DNA from: Desulfobacterales bacterium
GTDB lineage: Bacteria > Desulfobacterota > Desulfobacteria > Desulfobacterales > Desulfobacteraceae
Reading direction: 5' to 3'
Assembly: GCA_023143455.1 (NCBI GenBank)
Contig: JAGLHT010000007.1
Location: 1-64,000, forward strand
DNA: 64,000 bases
Part shown: positions 1 through 8,100 of the stretch, piece after piece
Numbering within the stretch: position 1 is the stretch's first letter
How the letters are laid out: every line of letters begins with the position of its first letter
The notes under the pieces: generated by a model
The model's database searches: none
What the model saw: only the letters and a program-made list of their open reading frames with translations
Told to the model about the DNA's origin: nothing
Made by a program: the position numbers and the translations under genes

Positions 1-125
1 GTAAGTTCAGATGAAAACTCCTCTTTTTCGTCCAATTCCTGGGCAATGGGAGCTATTTCCTTCTGGGCAAACTTTCTTACTTCCTTGCGAATCATTTTTT
101 GTTCTGTTGTAAGATCGAAATCCAC
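1..125 (-). CDS. Acyl-CoA dehydrogenase, N-terminal part (runs off left edge)
   Basis: Read on the minus strand from a GTG at 125, the first 41 codons give an acyl-CoA dehydrogenase amino terminus: VDFDLTTEQKMIRKEVRKFA, then a stretch with KEIAPIAQELDE. The family catalyses FAD-dependent alpha,beta-dehydrogenation of acyl-CoA in beta-oxidation or related acid and aromatic degradation. The start is supported by a strong AGGAGG Shine-Dalgarno about 7 bases upstream. No ATG lies nearby in frame. The FAD-binding core and the catalytic Glu are outside the window, so substrate chain length cannot be judged. A promoter and palindromic operator lie directly upstream (216-273). Confidence 0.85.
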   Translation of the reverse strand, partial: MDFDLTTEQKMIRKEVRKFAQKEIAPIAQELDEKEEFSSEL

Positions 126-215
126 CCTGTGCCTCCTTTGAGTATTTAGTTAATCAATCTGGCAAAAAGCCCTGTATCAAACCTTAAACTCCTTGCCAGC
201 CTTACATTCAAATAA

Positions 216-273
216 ACTGATCGAGCGCTCAGTCTACTTTTTTATAATATATTTTAAAACACTGTTTTGTCAA
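216..273 (-). promoter_or_regulatory. Sigma-70-type promoter with palindromic operator for the acyl-CoA dehydrogenase
   Basis: On the minus strand a perfect -35 TTGACA (273-268) is separated by 18 bases from TATTAT (249-244). Immediately downstream, where transcription would start, is the imperfect palindrome ACTGATCGAGCGCTCAGT (216-233), symmetric at 14 of 18 positions. Palindromes of this kind at the start site are typical of TetR-family repressors that sense acyl-CoA in fatty-acid degradation operons. The repressor identity is inference; no TetR gene is in the window. Confidence 0.55.
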
Positions 274-369
274 ATACTTTTTTAAAAATTAATTAGTTAT
301 AACCATTTTAATATTAAATTCTGGAAAAGCGAGCTTGAGAGCATCTAAAAGATTTTTCTGAGTAGTGGC

Positions 370-534
370 TAACGCCCGAGATGAGCATCGATTTGTGTGA
401 ATATTGGAGTGCGTAGCAACTGCAATATTCATAGAAATCGATGCTCCATTGAGTTGTTAGTACCGCCTTCGGCGGTGCAAACAACTCAATGGTCTACAGC
501 TCGGGCGTTAATACCGCCGAAGGCGGTATTAACG
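370..534. repeat. Branched nested inverted-repeat element (three-way-junction or cruciform type)
   Basis: Four perfect stems fit together. The outer stem TAACGCCCGAG (370-380) pairs with CTCGGGCGTTA (500-510). Arm one is GAGCATCGATTT (383-394) with AAATCGATGCTC (435-446), continued by GAATATTG/CAATATTC (399-406/423-430). Arm two is CATTGAGTTGTT (447-458) with AACAACTCAATG (480-491), tipped by ACCGCC-TTC-GGCGGT (462-476). A further 13-bp hairpin with a GAA loop (506-518/522-534) is an inverted copy of the arm-two tip and competes with the outer stem. The TAAC...GTTA ends and central hairpins recall integron attC sites or a miniature mobile element, but the core-site consensus is only partly met. 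The element forms the 3' end of the neighbouring gene fragment. Confidence 0.75.
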
Positions 535-734
535 AATATTGACATGATTGTACAGCACCCTTTTGAAGGTAAAATCGGATTGCGATAAACATATAGAATT
601 TTTTTGGAACTAACATACCTGAATTTTTGCACAAGTCCAATCTGGCCAACAGACAAACCAGATTCGGGTTCTTTGACTGTGTCTAAAACTGTGTCAATCT
701 TCTGTTTCATTATGTCATCAATTTTGTTCGCCAT
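486..734 (-). pseudogene. MIP18/DUF59-like protein, 3' end replaced by the repeat element
   Basis: The 82-residue reading frame starts at an ATG (734) after AAAGGAG. Its first ~68 residues resemble the small DUF59/MIP18 Fe-S assembly family: a helix, then VKEPESGLSVGQIGLV (the DPE..LGLV-type motif) and a strand region ending GCCTIMS. The last ~15 codons come from the inverted-repeat element at 370-534, so the usual C-terminal helix and strand are missing compared with the roughly 95-100 residues usual in the family. It overlaps the upstream small ORF by 17 bases and is probably translated with it. It could be a truncated but expressed protein; the family assignment itself is moderate. Confidence 0.5.
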
Positions 735-873
735 TACAAAGCTCCTTTAAAGATTGAATGGCAATAGCTACCTTTTCAGCCTGAACAAAAATATACTCAT
801 CAGGAAAAACACAAGGCACCATTGAAGCCAATAATTTTTTTAAATCTGTTTCACCTGTCATTGGATATTCCAT
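718..873 (-). pseudogene. Fragment of an ACT/CASTOR-type (DUF2241-like) protein, 51 aa
   Basis: A 51-codon frame from ATG 873 to TGA 718 encodes MEYPMTGETDLKKLLASM followed by a P...DEYIFVQAEK stretch. This matches the amino-terminal pattern of small ACT-domain proteins of the CASTOR/DUF2241 type, which start with a DL..LL..M.P.L....Y.F pattern and run to about 130 residues. Here the frame stops after another 20 residues inside the start of the next gene, so it is either a remnant or a very short paralogue. Its end overlaps the DUF59-like start by 17 bases, which suggests coupled translation. The assignment rests on the short N-terminal pattern only. Confidence 0.4.
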
Positions 874-922
874 GTTTGACAACTACGGCTAATTTTTTTA
901 TACATTGATAGGTACTTGACTA

Positions 923-3900
923 TTAGTAGTCTTTTTTATTTTCAACTGCAATGATTATATCATCATTAATATTAGAAGTTCTTTTTAATATTATTTCCAA
1001 ATAATCACTGCCAATTTTTTGCCTTAAATTCTCTATGTTTTGAATTAATTCGTTATATGACTCTTTGTTTATCTTGCCTGGTAATACAAGTTTTCTTAAT
1101 GTATATTTTGGCAATGTTTTGTATTTCTTTATGTCTTTTAGCAAAGTGTCAATAAACGATATCAGTATTTGATTCAATTCATCTTTCTTTTGTTTTAGCA
1201 AAGATTTTAAACTGTTTGTTGCTTTTTTTTCCAATGCAATTTCAGAGCTTCCAGATTTATACTGGGGTTTATATCCTTTAATTTTTTCATAAGCCTTCCA
1301 GAATTGTTTACTCAATGGGAGCCTGTTTTCATCATAAGAACATTTTACCAAATCAAATAATTCCTGGAATATTTTTTCTGAAATTTTAATTTTACCAGTT
1401 TCATATTTTGCAATTACGGAAAAAAGAGCCATCCCTTTTTTTCTTAAAACAATTGTATTGTTTTCTTTAAATTTTTTTGCTGTTTTAGTTCGGTTTGGAA
1501 ATTCTTTAATCCTTTCTAAAACTTCGGGGTGTTCTTCTTGTATTTTGTTAAACTCATTTCTCACAACAGTTACTATATTCAAATCATCATCTTCATCAGG
1601 ATTTGAGTTTATCTTTTTAAATAAACCACTTGCTGTTGGTTCTTCGTCAGGATCAAATATTTTTGAATCTTCGCCCAGTGCATTATGAATTAAAAACATT
1701 TTCTGTTCTGCAATTTCTCGTATTTTTATATGACCCGCACCTTGCTCTGTAGGGAAGAGATTATAAATATGAAGCTCATCAAATACTTTTGTGCCAATAC
1801 GATTGATACGCCCCACACGCTGGATTACTCTTGTTGGGTTCCATGGTATATCGTAATTTATTATCAATCCTGCCCTGTTTAAGTTAACTCCTTCTGAAAG
1901 TTTATCACTTGTGACCAAAACATCATAATCAGTGTTTTGATCCTTGTATTGTGCATTAAAATTAGAATCTAATTCAACTGCAAACTTTTTTGTTATGGTG
2001 CCATCACAAAATAAAACTCTACCAAGCAACTCTTTCTGGAAATACTCTTTTAAATGGCGCACTGTATCAGCATACTCAGAAAATACAATAATTTTTCTTT
2101 TTGGATTTTCTCCTTTGCTTAAAACTTCTTTTACTATTTTTAATACTTTATTGCGCTTGGGGTCATTATTAACCAGATTTAGTGTTGTAATCTCATTTTG
2201 AATTTGCTCAAACAGAGCAATATCATTATCTATATCCTGTAAAAATTTATCTTTAAACTTAAATTTGTCAATTTTATAAATTTTTGTATGCTTTGGAGTG
2301 GTTTTTCCTTTGGCATTTTTTTTAAATTCTTCCAATGCCTCTTCAATAGCTTCCAATGTAAAATCAACTGCTTCATCATCATCGTTGTAGATAGAATCTA
2401 TAACTTTACGGTCTAAAATATATTTTCCTGAACTTTCAATAAATGATTTAACCATTTTATGTGTTCGTAAAAACCGTTTTATGCTTTTATCAAATGCACC
2501 AAAAGAACTTTCAAATCGTTTTACCAACAATCTACGCATGAAATCGAATAAATTGCGCTGTTGCAGGAAAGCTCTGTTTGTTTCTTCATCTTTTTTGCTT
2601 TTGGGCTTAGCTTCATATTCAAACGGTCTATAGATAGAGCCTTTAAACAACCCGTCTTCACTGAAATAATCCTGAATTATTCTATCATAAAATTCTGATT
2701 GTTCTTTTGATAATTTATAAAATAATTCTTTCGGGTCTTTCACTTGTGAAAGGGTTTGTATCTCTTTTTTATATTCAAAATCACTTTTCAAGTCTAATCG
2801 GTTTCGCCTGATAATTACAGGTGTAATAACATTTTTTATATCATTTGCCATTAAAGCAACATTGTCTTTTACAAGAGCAATGTCTACAGGTGGTTTCTCA
2901 CCAAACATTTTAGTATAGAGTTTCTCAGCTTTTATTCTTTTTTCCTGATTTGAAGAATTGTAATTTTTTAGAATAAAAGAAAGATTTCTAAATCTATAGT
3001 TATATGAATTAAATCTGCCTTCTAAATCAGGCTCAATGGTAATGGCCGATTGTCCGGGAACAATAAATAATTTAAGAAGTGAAAAGATATCCGCAGGGGA
3101 ATTGTTAAAAGGCGTTGCTGTTAGTAAAATCACTTGCTTCCCTCTACAAATATCTGTCAACGCTTCATAAGCAGAAGTGTCTTGATTCCGAAATTTATGC
3201 ACCTCATCTACAATCACTACTTCATATTCCAAATTATTTTTACTAATTGATTCGGCTACAGCTTCAAGGTTACCGGAACTATCAATATCCCAATTATATA
3301 ATTTAAATTTATTCCAATATTCCCACCAACCTGAATTTTCTTTTTTATCTCCTATTAATCCAGGCGGGCAAAGGATTAAACCTCTTTTTCCTAACTGGTT
3401 TGCTATGAGTGATGCAATGACCGATTTACCCAGACCAACCACATCGGCAATAATAACACCATTATAGGTTGAAATAATATTCAATGCCTGATTTACAGCA
3501 TCTATCTGATAGGTATATTTTTCAAAGCCGTTATCTTCAAGAAGACGCTCTAAATATGAATTGATTTTTTTATTTTCAAGCAGGTTAATATAAGTCTTTA
3601 AGATATAAGCATAAGCTTCAAAAGGAGTTATTAAAGAAGATTGTGTTTTGTTTTTTAAAAATTGGACAATTACCTGCTTGCCGTTGGGGGCTTCTGTTAT
3701 TGGTATGGCAGATTGCCAAAGTTCGTCAAAATAATCTTCTGCTGTTTCAAAACCATAATCTCTAATTTCAACATTGAACTCTTCCTGTTTGCGTAAACCT
3801 GCTTTGGTAAGGTTACTGCTCCCTGTTATGAATTGACCTTTTGTATTAAATAAGTCTTGAAATTGGCTGTCCAACGTAAATATATAAACCTTTGCATGAT

Positions 3901-4297
3901 TAGGATTAAGCGTTTTTTTAATTATCAGCCGCCCATCTTCTAAAAGCTTAATGAAAAATTCTATTTGATTATAAAACTCTTCATTATCCATTTCCGCATT
4001 GTTTAGAGCATAACCAAGGGATTTAATAAATTGTGAGAAGTGCTCTTCCCTGCTTAAATTATCATCTTCATTCTCGACCTCAATAACACCTGACAGATAT
4101 TTATCAACTTGCAGCCCAACCAATATTCTTAAAACTATATTCTCGTTTTTTTGTAGACTTTTATAGATTTCCTGCCAACCGGAAAAATAAAAGAAACCCA
4201 CAAGAAATTTTAATTCTTTACTTGCCTTTATCAGCTTTTGCAAACGTTCCTTTAAGGTTATACTTTCTTGTGAATTAGTTATAAAATTATTATTCAT
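923..4297 (-). CDS. PLD-nuclease / SNF2-type DEAD helicase fusion (defence or restriction protein)
   Basis: A 1124-aa cytoplasmic protein. Residues 1-200 are a phospholipase-D-like nuclease domain with a single HKD half-site: NHAKVYIF (H134, K136) and GSSNLTKAG (159-167). Next is an SF2 helicase of the SNF2/HepA kind: Q-motif region at 261-268, Walker A GLGKS (288-292), DEVH box (364-367), TATPFNNS (393-400), and the C-terminal lobe with SEGVNLNRAG (801-810) and QRVGRINRIG (826-835). The last ~280 residues are helical and Lys/Glu-rich with no motif I recognise. The family is known from restriction-like loci as a DNA translocase with an attached nuclease. It is the last gene of a tight operon, 2 bases after the BRO-N gene, and visibly A+T-richer than the housekeeping genes nearby, suggesting transfer. 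Confidence 0.85.
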   Translation of the reverse strand: MNNNFITNSQESITLKERLQKLIKASKELKFLVGFFYFSGWQEIYKSLQKNENIVLRILVGLQVDKYLSGVIEVENEDDNLSREEHFSQFIKSLGYALNNAEMDNEEFYNQIEFFIKLLEDGRLIIKKTLNPNHAKVYIFTLDSQFQDLFNTKGQFITGSSNLTKAGLRKQEEFNVEIRDYGFETAEDYFDELWQSAIPITEAPNGKQVIVQFLKNKTQSSLITPFEAYAYILKTYINLLENKKINSYLERLLEDNGFEKYTYQIDAVNQALNIISTYNGVIIADVVGLGKSVIASLIANQLGKRGLILCPPGLIGDKKENSGWWEYWNKFKLYNWDIDSSGNLEAVAESISKNNLEYEVVIVDEVHKFRNQDTSAYEALTDICRGKQVILLTATPFNNSPADIFSLLKLFIVPGQSAITIEPDLEGRFNSYNYRFRNLSFILKNYNSSNQEKRIKAEKLYTKMFGEKPPVDIALVKDNVALMANDIKNVITPVIIRRNRLDLKSDFEYKKEIQTLSQVKDPKELFYKLSKEQSEFYDRIIQDYFSEDGLFKGSIYRPFEYEAKPKSKKDEETNRAFLQQRNLFDFMRRLLVKRFESSFGAFDKSIKRFLRTHKMVKSFIESSGKYILDRKVIDSIYNDDDEAVDFTLEAIEEALEEFKKNAKGKTTPKHTKIYKIDKFKFKDKFLQDIDNDIALFEQIQNEITTLNLVNNDPKRNKVLKIVKEVLSKGENPKRKIIVFSEYADTVRHLKEYFQKELLGRVLFCDGTITKKFAVELDSNFNAQYKDQNTDYDVLVTSDKLSEGVNLNRAGLIINYDIPWNPTRVIQRVGRINRIGTKVFDELHIYNLFPTEQGAGHIKIREIAEQKMFLIHNALGEDSKIFDPDEEPTASGLFKKINSNPDEDDDLNIVTVVRNEFNKIQEEHPEVLERIKEFPNRTKTAKKFKENNTIVLRKKGMALFSVIAKYETGKIKISEKIFQELFDLVKCSYDENRLPLSKQFWKAYEKIKGYKPQYKSGSSEIALEKKATNSLKSLLKQKKDELNQILISFIDTLLKDIKKYKTLPKYTLRKLVLPGKINKESYNELIQNIENLRQKIGSDYLEIILKRTSNINDDIIIAVENKKDY

Positions 4298-4299
4298 CT

Positions 4300-5142
4300 T
4301 TATCTCTTTTTTTGTTTTTTCTCCAACTTCTTCTGTGCTTCAGGCTCAGCTAAATAGTTCTCAGAAGATGACACATTTTTCCCGGATTCTATCTCTAATT
4401 TTTTTCGGGCATCACCAGCAATTTTTCCGCCTCTGTTAGCCGCATCCTTATTTTCATCAAATCCTTGTGAATCTTTGTTGCGGGTAATTTCAGTTGTAGC
4501 AGCTTCTCCAAGCATTGAAAATATCAATTCTAAATCTGTATAATGATCCCGTAGATTTTCTCTTTTTAGACCTTTAAATTTTTTATATTCAGATGGTGTC
4601 ATTCCAAATGTGGCTTTGGATATTTCAGCAGTTAAAATAGCATAATCTATTTGTTCTTTAATACCACGGTCTTGCCATTCATCAGTAAGTTCCTCCCTGA
4701 TGGCAATGCCGCGCATGCGCTTTTCAATCCAATCATCAGAATACCCTTTGGCTTTATATAGCGCCCGGGTACGTTTTGTAGCAAGCTCAGGATCTTCAAT
4801 TTCCTGAATACGTTCATATCCCACTTTTGCCAACCATCGCTTAAACGGCTCTGCCTTGGGTGAAGGAATGGATTGGATAAGCCTGAATATTCCTTCTGTA
4901 TTTGCACAATCTGTTTTATACTTTTTCCCATCGCTCGCTTCTAATTTCAGTCCGTGACAATTTGTCACGACCTTACTTCCTTCTGTTTTTAATCTTTGTT
5001 TTAATTTCCTCCAATATGCTCCTGCATCACGGCTATCAGTTAATACTGCACAAACATCTATTACAGAAAACCACCATTCATCATTATAAATAATTTTTCT
5101 AATCTCTTTTTTTTTAAAAACGGCTATTTTTGATTTATCCAT
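4300..5142 (-). CDS. BRO-N / DinD-like antirepressor-type protein
   Basis: A 280-aa protein. The start chosen is ATG 5142 (MDKSKIAVF), about 10 bases after GAGGAA, not the upstream in-frame ATG at 5163. Residues ~5-105 form a BRO-N domain as in phage antirepressors (WWFSVIDVCAVLTDS, an EGIFRLIQSIPSP turn and FKRWLAKVGYERIQEI). The C-terminal half resembles DNA-damage-inducible protein D (MRGIAIREELTDEW, then GGKIAGDARKKLE). It sits inside the operon: its start overlaps the methylase stop by 8 bases and its stop is 2 bases before the helicase start. BRO-N proteins bind DNA and control phage switches; here it may regulate the operon or sense phage or DNA damage. That role is inference. Confidence 0.8.
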   Translation of the reverse strand: MDKSKIAVFKKKEIRKIIYNDEWWFSVIDVCAVLTDSRDAGAYWRKLKQRLKTEGSKVVTNCHGLKLEASDGKKYKTDCANTEGIFRLIQSIPSPKAEPFKRWLAKVGYERIQEIEDPELATKRTRALYKAKGYSDDWIEKRMRGIAIREELTDEWQDRGIKEQIDYAILTAEISKATFGMTPSEYKKFKGLKRENLRDHYTDLELIFSMLGEAATTEITRNKDSQGFDENKDAANRGGKIAGDARKKLEIESGKNVSSSENYLAEPEAQKKLEKKQKKR

Positions 5143-8100
5143 AATTTTCATATTCCTCTGCACTCATTTCAAATTCAGACTCTATTATTTTAACTTCGTC
5201 ATAAGTTAAATTGTATAATTTATAAACCATTAAATCTATTTGATTTTCTTCTGAAGTTGTATCTTCACCTGTTTCTTTTTTGGTTATGATTTTATTTACT
5301 AAAATTTCAAAGGGTTTGATATCTGTTACCTTTTTTATTGGAATACTTAATAATGGCTCTTTATCTATTTGGTAATTATCACCTTGCATTTTCCCTTTAT
5401 ATTTTAACCAAAAAGCACATAACTTTGAATTTAATAATCCTGTAAGAATCTTTTGATTTAACCGATTTGTTTTTATTACATAAAATGTTGCTGACACATA
5501 ACAATTAAAATCTGTATATGTAAACACAGGTTCTCTTGAACACTTTCTTTGAACAATAATTTTTTCACCAATAAAAAATTGTCCATCTCTTGCTCTGTGC
5601 AACCCATATGGTTTATTATCTGAAGTAATAACGTTTTTAAATTTATCTAAATGATTTTTTATATTTGGGTATGGTAATACTTCTTCCAAATTTTTAAATT
5701 TAGAAGAAGTATAAATTAACCATTCTGTATTCTGGGAGTTAGCATAATATCTCTGAAAGTTTTTTGTTGAAAAATACGGCCTAATTAATTTTTTTTCTTT
5801 TTCAGTCAAACCTAAAGAGAGTAACTCCTCGTTTGATAATGCAAAGATTCCATCTCCGATATTGAAATTATTATCCAGAATTGGCATCATTTTTTTGTTC
5901 ACATATTCATGGTGTGAATGAATACCATTTGCTACTTCTTTTTCGTTAAAGGAAAAATTAGATTGGCTTTGTATTTTATTCAAAATAGAACCTATCTCAT
6001 TTTTTAAAAAATGAATAGGTTTATCTATCATTGCATCTCGGTTAATCACTGTTCCAAAATATTCAAATTTTGTGCTCTCTACTTTTTTTAAAAAAAGTTC
6101 CAACTCTGATCGCAAAATGTTTTTATCTAAAATTTTTGAGTATTTAGTTAAATATTCTTTTTTTTCTTTTGTTTTTTGTAAAAACATTACCATTGTTTGA
6201 ATACCTGCACTTTCAAAAATTTTAAAATCTCCAAAATCAATAAACTCCTTGATGTTCGTTTCTTTTAAAACTTTATTTCTGAATTTTGATGCCCCCGCAT
6301 TTGTTATCCAATTGTTTGTTGCAATAAAAGATAATATTCCTTTATTTTTTCTTAAAATATCAATTCCTTTACAGCCAAAAAGATACCAGATATCCATCTT
6401 CCCTTGATAGCATTCTTTGTCTTTATTTCCATCAAATGCTGATTTATCAGTGTATTCCTTAATATACGGTGGATTCCCAATCACAATATCAAACCCATCT
6501 TTTTGTGAAAATACTTCTGCAAAATAGATATCCCATAAAAAGAAATCTTTCGGTTTTTGTCCTTGTGTATAGGCAATTAAATCTTTCTCTACCTGTTCGA
6601 TATCAAAGCCAAGTTTCCTTGTTAATTTTTGTTTTTCTTTGATAATATATTCTTTTCTTTGTTCCTTTTTAGGAATTTGTTTTGCTTTGTTTTCAATTGC
6701 TTTTAAGTGCGGTATGTGTTGGTTTATCTTTTCTTGAAAAATTTTTAAAATAATTTCTTCAATTTTGTTGCGAAGTTGTTTTTTGTTTTCATTATCTGCT
6801 TCATTTTGATATTCGTTTTTCAATTCTTCAAAATCTTTGATAAGTGGCTTATAGGGATCGTCTATATCAAACAAAGAATTTTCAGTTGGTTTTTCTGTTG
6901 TGTTAAAATCAATTCCGGCAAAAGTTGAAATAAGACTATTGCCCTGCATAAGTTTAAAATCAAGATTTGGTAAAGGCTCAATTCCATAATTGTTTTCAGG
7001 TTCATCAATATTAATTTTTTCATCAACAAGTAAAGAGATAAAAAAACGGAGTTTGGCAATTTCCACTGCAATTTGCTGAATATCCACGCCATAGATACAT
7101 TTTTCGATCAGGTAAAGTTTACGTCCATAATCTGCGTTTTTTCCCTTAAATTGTCTGTTAATTTGTTCAATAAATTTTCGTTGTAAAACAGGATCACTTA
7201 TTGATTTTTTAATTCCGTTTATTTGAGACTCTTCCCAAAATGTATTATCAGGATCAAGTTTACCAAGAATAAAAACAAGTTTATTTAGAATAGCCATGGG
7301 AAAAGCGCCAGAACCAACTGCAGGGTCAACAACTCTTAAATCATTTATTAAAATGATTATTTTATGTGTTGTTTCTTGATCAAAAGGGTTTTCCAAACTA
7401 TTTGCAGAGATAAGCGATGTAAGTTTGTTGTCTAAACCTGTAATATTACTACTTAGACTTGTTGTAAAATATTGTTTCAAGCTTTCCGATGTCATATAAT
7501 TGACAATTTCACGGGGAGTGTAAAAACTTCCGGTAGCTTTTCTGGCTGTGGTGGATGTTTCAGGATTATAACTTGCAAGCAGGTTTTCAAAAACACTTCC
7601 AAGCAGTTCCGGGTCAAGTGCAACTTCAATATCATCAGGCTCATTTTCATCAATCGTAAAGTTGTAACTTTTAAGCAAATTGATTAGACCTTGCACTTTA
7701 CAAATTTTATTTTTTTTGCCAAAAAAACTACTTAAATCAACTTGTTGAGTGTCTGAAAAAAACAGGGAATTTGGTATTATCGGCTGCTGTTTCTTTGTTG
7801 CCGTAAATCCATCAATATATTTTCGGTCATCTTTCTTTTTTGTCTTATAATCCAGACACTCAAATAAACCACCATTTAAAAATGGAATTTTGCTGAACAA
7901 TGTTTTAAGTGATTTATTGTCTTGAAATAAATCATGATAACGAAATACATTAGGATTTCCAAAATCCGGGTTGTAACCTTTATGCCCTCTTATTTCACTT
8001 AAGAATCTTCTTTCATTCTGTTTGGTGTTTAATGTGGCAAAAAACATATTTTGCAATATGGCTCTGTAGTAAGTTGGCTTTTCAGGGGAGAAATCTTTTA

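Noticed and set aside
486-510. Classical integron attC site
   Set aside because: TAAC...GTTA ends are suggestive, but the 7-base core consensus is met only in part on both sides and the two-arm fold is not typical; kept as a repeat element only.
397-588. Plus-strand 63-codon frame across the repeat element
   Set aside because: It lies wholly in the inverted repeats, has no start context and no domain; a chance frame.
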